Source: Mycolicibacterium fallax
GTDB taxonomy: Bacteria > Actinomycetota > Actinomycetes > Mycobacteriales > Mycobacteriaceae
DNA: 64,000 bases
NCBI RefSeq assembly: GCF_010726955.1
Contig: NZ_AP022603.1
Span: 2,294,001 to 2,358,000 of the forward strand
Direction of reading: 5' to 3'
The translations under genes and the position numbers were made by a program. Position 1 is the first letter of the stretch. Each line of letters starts with the position of its first letter. Below, piece by piece: positions 28,511 through 37,300 of this stretch. The notes beneath the pieces were generated by a model, which was not told the DNA's origin, did not search any database, and saw only the letters and a list, made by a program, of their open reading frames with translations.

Positions 28511-29440
28511 ATGACCGACGACACCTTTTCGGCTGGCGCCGGCGAGGCGAGCGCCGAGCGCGCCGTCGCGGACCTGGACGCCGCCGCCGAGGCGGCGCAG
28601 GCCGAGGCGGCGCAGGCCGAGGCAGCGCCCGCCGAGGGAGAACCCGCCGAGCGGCCGGCCCCGCCGGCCGACCTGACCGCGGCCGCCTTCTTCGACGTCG
28701 ACAACACGCTGGTGCAGGGCTCGTCGCTGGTGCACTTCGCCCGCGGGCTGGCGGCCCGCGATTACTTCACCTATCTCGACGTCGCGAAGTTCGTCTACGC
28801 CCAGGCCAAGTTCCAGCTGACCGGCCGGGAGAACAGCGAGGATGTCGCCGAGGGCCGACGCAAGGCGCTGTCCTTCATCGAGGGTCGGCCGACCGCCGAG
28901 CTCAGCGCGCTGGGCGAGGAGATCTACGACGAGATCCTGGCGGACAAGATCTGGCCGGGCACCCGGGATCTGGCGCAGATGCACCTGGACGCCGGCCAGC
29001 AGGTCTGGCTGGTCACCGCTACCCCCTACGAGCTGGCCGAGACGATCGCCAAGCGGCTGGGGCTGACCGGCGCGCTGGGCACCGTCGCCGAATCCGTCGA
29101 CGGGGTGTTCACCGGCCGACTGGTCGGCGAGATCCTGCACGGCCCCGGCAAGGCGCACGCGGTGCGCGCGCTGGCCATCCGGGAGGGGCTGAACCTGCGG
29201 CGCTGCACGGCCTACTCCGACAGCTACAACGACGTGCCGATGCTCACCCTGGTCGGCACCGCGGTGGCGATCAATCCGGACGGGGACCTGCGCGAGGTGG
29301 CCCGCGAGCGGGGCTGGGAGATCCGCGATTTCCGCACCGCGCGCAAGGCCGCCCGGATCGGGGTGCCCTCGGCGCTGGCCCTGGGCGCGGCAGGCGGCGC
29401 ACTCGCGGCGCTGGCCTCCCGCCGTCACGACAAGGGCTGA
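28511..29440 (+). CDS. serB1: HAD-superfamily IB phosphatase (SerB1-like)
   Basis: A 309-residue HAD hydrolase. The nucleophile motif [14 protein letters not shown] lies near residue 60, motif [13 protein letters not shown] and motif [17 protein letters not shown] follow, and a C-terminal hydrophobic stretch ([17 protein letters not shown]) may anchor it to the membrane. The first 55 residues are acidic and alanine-rich with GCGGCGCAGGCCGAG-type codon repeats. ATG 28511 follows AGGGGGAG. M. tuberculosis names this gene serB1, but phosphoserine as the substrate is not proven by sequence. Confidence 0.82.
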   Translation: MTDDTFSAGAGEASAERAVADLDAAAEAAQAEAAQAEAAPAEGEPAERPAPPADLTAAAFFDVDNTLVQGSSLVHFARGLAARDYFTYLDVAKFVYAQAKFQLTGRENSEDVAEGRRKALSFIEGRPTAELSALGEEIYDEILADKIWPGTRDLAQMHLDAGQQVWLVTATPYELAETIAKRLGLTGALGTVAESVDGVFTGRLVGEILHGPGKAHAVRALAIREGLNLRRCTAYSDSYNDVPMLTLVGTAVAINPDGDLREVARERGWEIRDFRTARKAARIGVPSALALGAAGGALAALASRRHDKG

Positions 29441-29464
29441 GCGACGCCGCGGCAGGGCTCGACG

Positions 29465-29516
29465 GTGGGGCACCGCCGTGGGGCACCGCCGTGGGACACG
29501 GCCGTGGGACACCGCC
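29465..29516. repeat. Four 13-bp tandem repeats in an intergenic region
   Basis: Units GTGGGGCACCGCC, GTGGGGCACCGCC, GTGGGACACGGCC and GTGGGACACCGCC follow each other without gaps between serB1 and the Rv0504c-type gene. They precede TAGGCT at about 29533, a possible -10 box. Confidence 0.85.
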
Positions 29517-29607
29517 GATCCGCCCAGGCTTGATAGGCTGCGCCCGCTGAGCGCCGATTGCATTTCACACCCGGCACCCGACGTCGACCAGGGGAACGAG
29601 CACCGTC

Positions 29608-30105
29608 ATGACCATCGCCGAGGAGATCATCGGTTCGCACTACCGCTACCCCGATTACTTCGAGGTCGGCAGGCAGAAGATCGGCGAGTTCGCCCGGGCG
29701 GTCAAGGACGAGCATCCCGCGCACCGCAGCTACGAGGCGTCCGCCGAGCTGGGCTACGACACCGTCATCGCGCCGCTGACCTTCGTCGCGGTGGCCGGCC
29801 GGCAGGTCCAGCTGGAGATGTTCAAGCAGTTCGATGTCGGCATCAACCTGGCCCGGATCATCCACCGCGACCAGAAGCTGGAGTTTCACCGCCCGCTCAA
29901 GACCGGCGACAAGCTGTACTTCGACTCCTACCTGGACTCGATGATCGAGTCGCACGGCACCGTCATCGTCGAGCTGCGCGCCGAGGTCAGCGACGAGGCG
30001 GGCCAGCCGGTCATCACCAGCATCGTCACCATGATCGGTGAGGCCGCCAGCGACAGCGAGGCCGACGAGCAGGTCGCGGCCATCGCCGCCCGGCTCGGTC
30101 TGTAG
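29608..30105 (+). CDS. MaoC-like hotdog-fold dehydratase (Rv0504c-like, UPF0336)
   Basis: A 165-residue single hotdog domain closely related to HadA/HadC-type subunits and to Rv0504c. It contains [36 protein letters not shown] and [18 protein letters not shown]. The hydratase catalytic D-x4-H motif of HadB is not obvious, so it probably needs a catalytic partner, as HadA and HadC do. An AGGGGAACGAG segment precedes the ATG. A role in a fatty-acid dehydration step is inferred from the family only. Confidence 0.83.
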   Translation: MTIAEEIIGSHYRYPDYFEVGRQKIGEFARAVKDEHPAHRSYEASAELGYDTVIAPLTFVAVAGRQVQLEMFKQFDVGINLARIIHRDQKLEFHRPLKTGDKLYFDSYLDSMIESHGTVIVELRAEVSDEAGQPVITSIVTMIGEAASDSEADEQVAAIAARLGL

Positions 30106-30123
30106 CCGGGCGGCTCAGCCCGG
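30106..30123. terminator. Hairpin between convergent genes
   Basis: CCGGGC-GGCTCA-GCCCGG begins right after the TAG of the hotdog gene and precedes the stop of the acyltransferase gene on the other strand. It is a perfect 6-bp stem without U tract, possibly acting in both directions. Confidence 0.45.
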
Positions 30124-30128
30124 GGCCG

Positions 30129-31181
30129 TCAGCCCAGGAAGGTGTTCCGGCGGTTGCTCAGCAGCTGGTAGAGCGTCTGCTGGATGGTCTCGCGGACCTG
30201 GTCGGTGAGCTCGAAGGTGACCATCGGGTCATCGGCCGCGGTGTCGTCGTAGCCGGCCGTTTCGATCGGGGTGCCGAAGGCGATGTGCCACTTCGACGGC
30301 AGCGGGATCAATCCGGCCGGTCCGGCCAGCGGGAACAGCGGCGTGACCGGGAAATACGGCAGCCCCAACAGCCGCGCCAGCAGCTTCAGGTCGGCCACCA
30401 TCGGGTAGATCTCCTCGGAGCCGACGATCGAGCACGGGATGATCGGGGCTCCGGTCCGCAGCGCCGCCGCGACGAACCCGCCGCGGCCGAACCGCTGCAG
30501 CTTGTAGCGATCCCGGAAGTGCTTGCCCAGGCCCTTGTAGCCCTCGGGGAAGACCGCGGTCAGCTCGCCACCGGCCAGCAGCCGGTGCGCGTCGGCGGCG
30601 CAGGCCATGGTGTGCCCGGCCTTGCGGGCCAACTGCCCCAGCATTGGGGTGTCGAACACCAGATCCGCTGCCAGCAGTCGCAGGTCCCGCCCGCTGGGAT
30701 GGTGATCGTGCACCGCGACCGAGGCCATCAGGCCGTCCAGCGGCAGCACCCCGGCGTGGTTGGCCACCACCAGCCCGGCGCCGCTGACCGGCAGGTTCTC
30801 GATCCCGCTGACCTCGACCCGGAACCAGTTGTTGAACAGCACCCGCATCATCGGCAGCAGCACGGCGTCGTTCAGATGCCGGTCGAAGCCGAAGCCGTCG
30901 ACGACGTAGTCACCGGTCAGCCGCTTGCGCAGGAACTCCGACACCGCGCTGATCCGCGCGGCCAACTCGTTGGGGCCGGGTTCGCCCGCCGACCGCTGCG
31001 CGTCGATCTCCAGCACCACCGCGGCCATCTCCTCGGCGGTGGCGCGTTGATCGGGATTGGAGAGCAGCGACGGATGTCGGCGCGCTGCCTCCGCGCGCTG
31101 CGCACCGCGCCGGAGCGCCGCCGCCGTCCTGTTCGAATTACCATGCAGCGGAATAACATTCGCTTCAGAATTAGTCGCCAC
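30129..31181 (-). CDS. PlsC-type acyltransferase (Rv0502-like)
   Basis: A 350-residue lysophospholipid acyltransferase-family protein. The acyl-acceptor histidine motif is VVANHAGVLPLDGLM, with six residues between His and Asp rather than the common four, and the second motif is VFPEGYKGLGKHF. The first 110 residues are a polar N-terminal domain. The start is GTG 31181. It probably acylates a cell-envelope lipid; it lies 58 nt downstream of the epimerase gene. Confidence 0.83.
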   Translation of the reverse strand: MATNSEANVIPLHGNSNRTAAALRRGAQRAEAARRHPSLLSNPDQRATAEEMAAVVLEIDAQRSAGEPGPNELAARISAVSEFLRKRLTGDYVVDGFGFDRHLNDAVLLPMMRVLFNNWFRVEVSGIENLPVSGAGLVVANHAGVLPLDGLMASVAVHDHHPSGRDLRLLAADLVFDTPMLGQLARKAGHTMACAADAHRLLAGGELTAVFPEGYKGLGKHFRDRYKLQRFGRGGFVAAALRTGAPIIPCSIVGSEEIYPMVADLKLLARLLGLPYFPVTPLFPLAGPAGLIPLPSKWHIAFGTPIETAGYDDTAADDPMVTFELTDQVRETIQQTLYQLLSNRRNTFLG

Positions 31182-31239
31182 GTCTCACCTACTCCCCACT
31201 TCTCACGTGCAAATCTCGGGCCACCGGCAACGCTGCCGG

Positions 31240-32325
31240 TCAGTTCCCCCAGTGTCGCGCCAACGCCACGGCGTGCCTCTCCGCAGAGCGTACCCACTGC
31301 GGATCAAAGATGGCTGTCAGCCCGCGTCCGCGAACGTAGTCGTCGAACGCCTCCAGCGTCGTCCAGTTCGGCTCAAACCCCAGCTCGGCGCGCATCCGGG
31401 TGGTGTCCATCACCCGCCCGAAGGTCATGTAATCCAGTTGATCCTCAGTGATCTCGCCGCCGCCGGTGGCGCGCACCACCGAATCCATCAACCGCACCCC
31501 GATCGACGGCAGCGGCAGCGCCAGCCGACCGGACCGCCGCACCGCCTGGGACATCATGATGATGCCGTCGGCGCCGATGTTGAAGGTGCCCGGTTTGGGG
31601 TGCACCGTGGCGTGCTCCAGCGCGCCGAGCGCGTCCTGCTCGTGCAGCAGCTGCAGCCGGGCGTCGCGACCGGCGACCGTCGGGACCACCGGCCCGGCCA
31701 GGTAGCGCGACAGCCCGGTGTCCATCGCCGGGCCGATCATGTTGGCCAGCCGCAGAATGGTCACCGCGATGTCGGGCCTGCGCCGGCCCAGCCCGCGGGC
31801 GTAGCTCTCGATGTCGGTGCTGTCCCGGGCGAACCCCTCCCGCGACGGCCGGCGCGCGCTGCTGTCCTCGGTGAAGGCCACCGGATCGAACGCGCTGGAT
31901 CCGTAGATCTCCGAGGTGGACTTCAGCACCACCCGGCGCACCAGCGGGGCCTTCTGGCAGCACGCGAACAGCTGCATGGCGCCCATCACGTTGAGTTCCT
32001 TCAACGCGGCCCGGCCCCCGGACCGGGGCACGTAGGAGGCGGCCGCGGCGTGCACGACGGTGTCCACGTCGCCGTTGCGGATCACCTTGCCGATGAACGG
32101 GTTGCGGATGTCGGCCCGGACGAACTCGGCCCGGCCCATCCGCCGGAGCATGTCCTTGCTCGGGGCGACCGCGTCGACCGCGATCACCTTTTCGATGTCC
32201 TTGTTCTGCGCGAGCCGCGCGGTCAGGTAGCCGCCGAGGAATCGGCAGGCACCGGTGACCAGCACCACCCTGGGCCGCTCCGCGGCCGTCCCGTCCGTCT
32301 GATCGCCACCCCGTCCGGAATCCAT
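31240..32325 (-). CDS. galE2: NAD-dependent epimerase/dehydratase family protein (Rv0501-like)
   Basis: A 361-residue extended SDR. The nucleotide loop is VLVTGACRFLGGYLTARLAQ, followed by IEKVIAVDA with the ribose-binding aspartate. The typical YxxxK is not clear: the corresponding region reads DIESYARGLGRR, with no lysine at position +4. It may therefore not be a classical sugar 4-epimerase although the M. tuberculosis gene is called galE2. TAGCCT (32332-32337) 6 nt before ATG 32325 predicts a leaderless mRNA. Confidence 0.8.
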   Translation of the reverse strand: MDSGRGGDQTDGTAAERPRVVLVTGACRFLGGYLTARLAQNKDIEKVIAVDAVAPSKDMLRRMGRAEFVRADIRNPFIGKVIRNGDVDTVVHAAAASYVPRSGGRAALKELNVMGAMQLFACCQKAPLVRRVVLKSTSEIYGSSAFDPVAFTEDSSARRPSREGFARDSTDIESYARGLGRRRPDIAVTILRLANMIGPAMDTGLSRYLAGPVVPTVAGRDARLQLLHEQDALGALEHATVHPKPGTFNIGADGIIMMSQAVRRSGRLALPLPSIGVRLMDSVVRATGGGEITEDQLDYMTFGRVMDTTRMRAELGFEPNWTTLEAFDDYVRGRGLTAIFDPQWVRSAERHAVALARHWGN

Positions 32326-32331
32326 CCCGAC

Positions 32332-32337
32332 AGGCTA
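32332..32337 (-). promoter_or_regulatory. -10 element of the Rv0501-like gene
   Basis: TAGCCT on the minus strand, 6 nt before the start ATG at 32325. Confidence 0.45.
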
Positions 32338-32434
32338 CCGACCGGGTGGACCGACGGCGCCAACGCATCGGTCGACACCGGCGCCGACCAGGAGGCAGCC
32401 GGCCGGGGCAGCAAGCCCCGGTCCGGCGCGCGGA

Positions 32435-32536
32435 CTACTTACCGAGTTTTCTGCGCTGCACCCGGGTGCGGCGGAGCAGCTTGCGATGCTTCTTCTTCGA
32501 CATCCGCTTGCGCCGCTTCTTGATGACTGAACCCAT
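32435..32536 (-). CDS. Small ribosomal protein bS22 (33 residues)
   Basis: A very short, extremely basic gene: [20 protein letters not shown] is followed by 13 more residues ending RRKLGK. It matches the actinobacterial bS22 protein (Rv0500B), a stable component of the mycobacterial small ribosomal subunit, and resembles the mitochondrial AURKAIP1/COX24 C-terminal domain. Seventeen of 33 residues are Lys or Arg. It is too short for most gene finders. Located between the epimerase gene and the HTH gene as in M. tuberculosis. Confidence 0.92.
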
Positions 32537-32730
32537 GAACTCCGCTGACTACGCACGCGACGCCGAGCGCCGCACCTGACACAACCCGGTCACCTTACCG
32601 AAGGACCGGCCTCAACTCGAAAACGGGCCGCAGGCCCCGCCACACCGGACCGACCGGCGGACGCCACGACGGAGCCCGGTGCAGACATCACAGCCGCCGC
32701 ACCGGCACGCCGAGAACGCCGGCCCCTGAG

Positions 32731-32778
32731 CCCCGGGCCTGACCCGCGTCGAAGGCCCCGGGCTAACCTGCGTCGAAG
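32731..32778 (-). repeat. Imperfect 24-bp duplication at the 3' end of the HTH gene
   Basis: Minus-strand CTTCGACGCAGGTTAGCCCG (ending codons and stop of the HTH gene, 32756-32778) is repeated downstream as CTTCGACGCGGGTCAGGCCC (32731-32754). The downstream copy has lost the stop. Confidence 0.7.
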
Positions 32779-33014
32779 TAAGACTTCTCCAGCAGATCGT
32801 GGACGGCCTTGGCGTGCACCCGGAACGAACGGCCGACCCGAACCGCGGGCAGCTCGCCGTTGTGCACCAGCCGGTACACCGTCATCTTGGAGACCCGCAT
32901 CAGCGCGGCCACCTCGGCCACGGTGAGAAACTGCGTCGCCGTCACCGACTGACCGTCGGCAGCTCCCTCGTTCGCGCCCTTGGCGCCACCCGACGGCCCG
33001 TTCATAGAGGTCAT
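32763..33014 (-). CDS. Excisionase-type helix-turn-helix protein (Rv0500A-like)
   Basis: An 83-residue DNA-binding protein with a MerR/excisionase-like winged helix: FLTVAEVAALMRVSKMTVYR then VHNGELPAVRVGRSFRV. A 28-residue polar N-terminal tail precedes it. It corresponds to Rv0500A between proC and bS22. No phage genes surround it, so it is a resident regulator rather than an excisionase. Confidence 0.88.
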   Translation of the reverse strand: MTSMNGPSGGAKGANEGAADGQSVTATQFLTVAEVAALMRVSKMTVYRLVHNGELPAVRVGRSFRVHAKAVHDLLEKSYFDAG

Positions 33015-33044
33015 TGCAACCCATTCCTTCAGGCACGGCCAGCC

Positions 33045-33066
33045 CCAGCGGCTTCCCCACCGCTGG
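33045..33066. terminator. Hairpin between proC and the HTH gene
   Basis: CCAGCGG-CTTCCCCA-CCGCTGG is a perfect 7-bp stem in the 138-bp gap. On the minus strand it lies downstream of proC and upstream of the HTH gene's start; it has no U tract, so a role as terminator or 5'-UTR structure is open. Confidence 0.4.
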
Positions 33067-33152
33067 CACGAACACGTGCTTCCACGAGGAGAATAGCGGG
33101 ACTGATGGGGTTCCTGCGACGGGTGTGGGGTAATCAGTCGAAAATTCTCGAA

Positions 33153-34028
33153 CTACTCCGGTGTGATTCCCAGCTGCTCAGACCGGGTTTTCGCGGATTC
33201 GACGGCCGCGGCGACCGCCGCCCGCAAACCCCCCTTTTCGAGTTCCCGCAGGCCCGCAGCGGTGGTACCCCCCGGCGAGGTAACCGTCGCACGCAGCTGG
33301 GCGGCGGTGGTGTCGATGCCACCGGGCAGCGCGCCGTCGGCCCCGCGGCGGTCCCGGTCCATCCGCTCCAGCAGCATCGCCGCCGAGCCCGCCATGGTCT
33401 GCACGGCCAGATCGGTGGCCACCGAGCGGGTCAGGCCCGCGGCCACGCCGGCGTCGACGAGCGCCTCAACCATCAGGAAGAAGTACGCCGGGCCCGACCC
33501 GGACACCGCCGTAACGGCGTCCAGCTGCGCCTCAGGAACCTCCTCAACCGATCCGACGGCCTCGAACAGCGCGGCCACCTCCCGCAGCTGCTCGGGGGTG
33601 GCAAAGCGGCCGCGGGCCAGCGCGGTGACGCCGGCACCGACCAGCGCGGGCGCGTTCGGCATCGCCCGGACCACCGCCGCGCCCGCGGGCAGGCTCGACT
33701 CGTAGAAGGCGGTGGACACCCCGGCGGCGACCGAGACGAACACCTGCTCGGCGATGCCGTCGTCGCCCTTGACCGACGCCGCGGCGATCTCGGTGACCAC
33801 CTGCGCCACGTCGGTCGGTTTGACCGCGACCACCACGTAGCCGGCGTGGCCGGCCGCATCGGCGATGTCGGAGGTCACCTGAACCGCGTAGGTCGTCGAC
33901 AGCTGCCGGGCCCGGGCCGGGGCCTTTTCCACCACCACCAGGTCCTTGACCTGGCGCCCGCTGCGCAGCAGCCCCGCCAGGATCGCCTCGCCCATACTTC
34001 CGCCGCCGATGATCGCGATTCTTGCCAT
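33153..34028 (-). CDS. proC: Pyrroline-5-carboxylate reductase (ProC)
   Basis: A 291-residue NAD(P)H-dependent enzyme, the last step of proline synthesis. The N-terminal Rossmann motif is IAIIGGGSMGEAILAGLL; the dimerisation/catalytic domain has AVSGSGPAYFFLMVEAL and TSPGGTTAAGLRELE. The ATG at 34028 gives family length, and TAGGGT (34037-34042) lies 8 nt upstream. Confidence 0.95.
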   Translation of the reverse strand: MARIAIIGGGSMGEAILAGLLRSGRQVKDLVVVEKAPARARQLSTTYAVQVTSDIADAAGHAGYVVVAVKPTDVAQVVTEIAAASVKGDDGIAEQVFVSVAAGVSTAFYESSLPAGAAVVRAMPNAPALVGAGVTALARGRFATPEQLREVAALFEAVGSVEEVPEAQLDAVTAVSGSGPAYFFLMVEALVDAGVAAGLTRSVATDLAVQTMAGSAAMLLERMDRDRRGADGALPGGIDTTAAQLRATVTSPGGTTAAGLRELEKGGLRAAVAAAVESAKTRSEQLGITPE

Positions 34029-34036
34029 GGCGAGCA

Positions 34037-34042
34037 ACCCTA
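34037..34042 (-). promoter_or_regulatory. Possible -10 element of proC
   Basis: TAGGGT on the minus strand, 8 nt before ATG 34028, in the 31-bp gap after the upstream gene. It would give a leaderless or nearly leaderless proC transcript. Confidence 0.35.
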
Positions 34043-34059
34043 GCCGCACCGCGTGGCGG

Positions 34060-34905
34060 TCAGCGCAGAAGATGGGTGCGGGCGAACTGCAGCGACTCGG
34101 CCAGCAGCGCGGTCCGTTCGGCGTCATCGCGGGCGTCGGAGGTGGTGACCTCCAGCACGACGTGGCCGTTGAAATCGGAGGCCGCCAGGTTCTGGCACAC
34201 CTCGGCGGTGGGCTGGGTGCCGCGGCCCGGCACCAGATGCTCGTCGGCGGCCGCCCCGTTGCCGTCGCACAGGTGCAGGTGCACCAGCCCGTCGCCCATC
34301 CGGGCGGCCATCTCCAGCGCGTCGGTGCCCGCGGTGGCGGTGTGCGACAGGTCCAGCGTGTAATGCGCGTGGTTGCCGTCCAGCGGATCGTAGGACGGCG
34401 CGAACGCCGAGATGCCGGCCCCGGGATGGCCACCGCGACGACGCATCCGCTCGATCGACGGCGCCCCGGTGCCGAAGATCCGGTCGGCGCGGAACGGGAA
34501 CATGTTCTCCACCGCCACCAGCACGTCGCTGCGCGACTCCAGCTCGGCGACCTGGTCGCTGAATCCGGCGGCGTAGCGGCGCTGCCAGCGAAACGGCGGA
34601 TGGACCACGACGGTCTGCGCGCCGAGTTGCTCCGCGGCGTGCACGCTGCGCTCCAGCTTGGCGATCGGGTTGGCGCCCCACACCCGCTGGGAGATCAGCA
34701 GGCACGGCGCGTGCACCGACAGCACCGGAACGCGGTACTTCCGCGACAGTGCCGCCACCGCGGCGACGTCCTGGCTGACCGATTCGGCCCACACCATCAG
34801 CTCGACGCCGTCGTAGCCGAGCCGGGCGGCGTACTCGAACGCGGCCTCGGCCCGCAGCGGGTACACCGAGGCGGTGGACAAGCCCACCTGGATCGCCGGT
34901 CGCAC
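34060..34905 (-). CDS. Sugar phosphate isomerase/epimerase-like TIM-barrel protein (Rv0498-like)
   Basis: A 281-residue xylose-isomerase-like barrel (AP endonuclease 2 superfamily). Metal-binding positions expected for the fold are visible: HPPFRWQRR, VENMFPFRAD, LDLSHTATAG and HLHLCDGNG. The GTG at 34905 (RPAIQVGLSTASVYP) matches the start of Rv0498. It is 17 nt after the preceding gene and probably co-transcribed with it and ppx. The substrate is unknown. Confidence 0.85.
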   Translation of the reverse strand: MRPAIQVGLSTASVYPLRAEAAFEYAARLGYDGVELMVWAESVSQDVAAVAALSRKYRVPVLSVHAPCLLISQRVWGANPIAKLERSVHAAEQLGAQTVVVHPPFRWQRRYAAGFSDQVAELESRSDVLVAVENMFPFRADRIFGTGAPSIERMRRRGGHPGAGISAFAPSYDPLDGNHAHYTLDLSHTATAGTDALEMAARMGDGLVHLHLCDGNGAAADEHLVPGRGTQPTAEVCQNLAASDFNGHVVLEVTTSDARDDAERTALLAESLQFARTHLLR

Positions 34906-34922
34906 GGTTGCGGCTGCTTCGC

Positions 34923-36155
34923 TCAGACCGATTGCAGCATGGCCAACGGCCCGAGCGTCACCAACGCTCCGACCGCGACGGCGATCAGCGTGCTGGCGAT
35001 GTCCTCGGTCTTGCGGACGACCCGCACACCGATCACCAGGCCGAGGATCACCAGCACCGAAAGCACCAGGGCAATGATGCTGTTCCACTGCCAGAGCCGG
35101 TCGAAGGCCAGGAACAGCCCGGCGCCGAACGCCACCGCGACGACGGACTGCAGCGCGATCGCCGCGCCGTACATCAGCCGGTGCCCGCCGCCGCCGGTGG
35201 CCGGGGCCGACCGCAACGCGACCGGTTCGGGCTCGCCGTCGTCGTCGCCGTCGTCCTCGGCGGCCTCGGCACCGGCGGCGACCTCGGCGGCCACCCGGCG
35301 GCGGGCCAGTTCGTCGGCGACGCTGTCGCCGCCGAACAGTGCGTCGTCGGCCTCGGCCTCCAGTTCCAGGTCGATGATCGCGACCGATTCGGCGTCGTCG
35401 ACCAGATCCGGGCTCATCGCCTCGGCGGCCTCGAGGTCCTCGGCGGCGCTGGCGGCGTCATCGACGTCCTCGGTGGCCCTGGCGGGGCCGCGGCCCAGCA
35501 CCGGGCCGCGGGAACTGCGGCGCACCGGCCGCGGGTCCGGACTGCGCTCTGGGCCCGGCGACCGCCCGCGCCGCGGCGCCGGACGCGACGAACGCTGCGG
35601 CGGCAGCTCGGCCAGCCCGGCGGCCTCGGGCGTGAGCTCGGCGGGCGCGGGCGTGGCGGGTGCGGGCGTGGGCTTGGCGGGTGCTTCGGCGGTCTTGGTG
35701 GCCGCCTCACGGCCGGCCTGACGGGCCGCGGCGCGCTTGGCCTCGGCGGCCCGGCGGCGGGCCTGCTCGGCCTCGCGGGCCTCCCGGGCCTGCTTCAGCT
35801 CTTCGGCCCGGCGCTCGGCCGCGGCCTCAGCCTCGGCCGCCTCTTCCGCGGTCTGGGTGTCGCCGGCCGGATCAGCCGGGGCGGTCTCGGCCGGCTCGGC
35901 GGCCGGTTCGGTGGCCGGTTTCTTGGCCTGCTCGGCGGCCTCGGCGTCGCGCAGATCCTGCTCGGTGACCACCGGGAACGATCCGGTGCGGATGACCGGG
36001 ATCTCACCGGTCAGCTCGGCGACGGTCACCGCGTCGGCGTTGCCGCGCCGCCGCCGGCGCCGGCCGCCGGCCGGCGGCGAGCCGATGGTGCCGTTCTTCG
36101 CCAGCAACTCGGCCACCGAGACCGGCCGGGTGCTGGTCTCCTCAGAGTTCGTCAT
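34923..36155 (-). CDS. Membrane protein with long disordered N-terminal region (Rv0497-like)
   Basis: A 410-residue protein. The N-terminus has SVAELLAKNGTIG followed by a basic GGRRRRRRG cluster, then about 200 residues rich in Ala, Glu and Arg that look disordered or coiled-coil. The C-terminal 100 residues hold three or four transmembrane helices (YGAAIALQSVVAVAFGAGLF, SIIALVLSVLVILGLVIGV, TLIAVAVGALVTLGPLAML). The SVAELLAKNG motif recurs in several mycobacterial membrane proteins. Its ATG overlaps the ppx stop as ATGA. M. tuberculosis Rv0497 is shorter (310), the difference lying in the linker. Confidence 0.8.
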   Translation of the reverse strand: MTNSEETSTRPVSVAELLAKNGTIGSPPAGGRRRRRRGNADAVTVAELTGEIPVIRTGSFPVVTEQDLRDAEAAEQAKKPATEPAAEPAETAPADPAGDTQTAEEAAEAEAAAERRAEELKQAREAREAEQARRRAAEAKRAAARQAGREAATKTAEAPAKPTPAPATPAPAELTPEAAGLAELPPQRSSRPAPRRGRSPGPERSPDPRPVRRSSRGPVLGRGPARATEDVDDAASAAEDLEAAEAMSPDLVDDAESVAIIDLELEAEADDALFGGDSVADELARRRVAAEVAAGAEAAEDDGDDDGEPEPVALRSAPATGGGGHRLMYGAAIALQSVVAVAFGAGLFLAFDRLWQWNSIIALVLSVLVILGLVIGVRVVRKTEDIASTLIAVAVGALVTLGPLAMLQSV

Positions 36156-37168
36156 CGCTTCCCGCCCTTCGACTGCTCGGCACGCGGTTCCGCGGTACGT
36201 GGTCCAGCATCCCCCACCGGTGTCTCAACCAAGGCCGTTCCATCCGCTTCGGCGTCGAGTTTGCGCAGAATCAGGCCCTCCCGCAGGGCCCACGGGCAAA
36301 TATCGACGGTTTCTATTGACAACGCACGCATGCTCGCCTCGGCCACCAGAGCACCCGCCACAATCTGCGGCGCGCGCTCGGAGCTCACTCCCTCCAACTC
36401 GGCACGATCTGCCGTGGTCATCCTAGAGATGAACGATATGAGCTGTCTGAGACCGCTGGCCGTCAGCGTCCGCTTCACCCGGGGTCCGGCCCCCGACGGC
36501 GCGGCCCCGGTCAGCCGGGCCAGCGACCGGAAGGTCTTCGACGACGCCACCGTGAGGTCCGGTGCGCCCGCGGCCAGCACCTCCTTGGCCGGGCCGGCCA
36601 GCTCGTTGTCCAGCCAATCGCGCAGTACCCCGACCCGGCGCCGGCCGGGCGGATCCTCGCTGAGCCACTCCCGGGTCAGCCGGCCCGCGCCCAGCGGCAG
36701 CGACAACGCGATCTCGGGTTCCTCGTCGAGGCCGCTGGACAGCTCCAGCGACCCGCCGCCGATGTCGAGGTCGATGATCCGGCCGGCGCTCCAGCCGTAC
36801 CAGCGCCGCACCGCCAGGAAGGTCAGCCGGGACTCGTCGCGCCCGGACAGCACCTGCAGCCGCACCCCGGTCTCGTTGAACACCCGGGCCAGCACGTCCT
36901 CGGTGTTGGTGGCGTCGCGCACCGCGGAGGTGGCGAACGCCAGCAGCTCACTGCAGCCGGAGCTGCCGGCGATCTTGGCGAAGTCACCGACGGTGGCGAT
37001 CAGCTTGTCGGCACCCTTGCGGGTCAGTTTGCCCGAGTCGTCGATCGCCTCGGCCAGCCGCAGCGCCTCCTTCGTCGAACTCATCGGCGTGGGATGGCCG
37101 CCGCGGCGGGCATCCACCACCAGCAGATGCACCGTGTTGCTACCCACATCGAGTACGCCCAATCGCAC
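36152..37168 (-). CDS. ppx1: Exopolyphosphatase / Ppx-GppA phosphatase (Rv0496-like)
   Basis: A 338-residue ASKHA-fold phosphatase that removes phosphate from short-chain polyphosphate. The phosphate-1 loop is [17 protein letters not shown] and phosphate-2 is [14 protein letters not shown]. The GTG at 37168 (RLGVLDVG) is preferred over GTG 37174 because TAGTTT (37175-37180) ends 6 nt before it and the M. tuberculosis protein starts there. It is the single-domain form without the C-terminal HD region. Its stop overlaps the next gene. Confidence 0.9.
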   Translation of the reverse strand: MRLGVLDVGSNTVHLLVVDARRGGHPTPMSSTKEALRLAEAIDDSGKLTRKGADKLIATVGDFAKIAGSSGCSELLAFATSAVRDATNTEDVLARVFNETGVRLQVLSGRDESRLTFLAVRRWYGWSAGRIIDLDIGGGSLELSSGLDEEPEIALSLPLGAGRLTREWLSEDPPGRRRVGVLRDWLDNELAGPAKEVLAAGAPDLTVASSKTFRSLARLTGAAPSGAGPRVKRTLTASGLRQLISFISRMTTADRAELEGVSSERAPQIVAGALVAEASMRALSIETVDICPWALREGLILRKLDAEADGTALVETPVGDAGPRTAEPRAEQSKGGKR

Positions 37169-37174
37169 GCACAC

Positions 37175-37180
37175 AAACTA
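37175..37180 (-). promoter_or_regulatory. -10 element of ppx1 (leaderless)
   Basis: TAGTTT on the minus strand, 6 nt before GTG 37168. It abuts the alternative GTG at 37174, which therefore cannot be the start. Confidence 0.55.
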
Positions 37181-37287
37181 GTCCGATATCCGCCGTCGTG
37201 CCGCGAGTGGGGCGGCGTTTCCTCCGCCCGGGGCGAACCGGCCGCGGCCCGGCCCCGGGCGTGGCTTCCTTTGCCAGCCGCGTGCAT

Positions 37288-37293
37288 TACCGT
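37288..37293 (+). promoter_or_regulatory. -10 element of the Rv0495c-like gene (leaderless)
   Basis: TACCGT ends 7 nt before GTG 37301, which sets that codon as start and first transcribed base. Confidence 0.55.
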
Positions 37294-37300
37294 GGCAGCC

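Noticed and set aside
32763..33014. Phage excisionase indicating an integrated element
   Set aside because: No integrase, attachment repeats or phage genes nearby, and the gene is at its usual place between proC and bS22 in mycobacteria.
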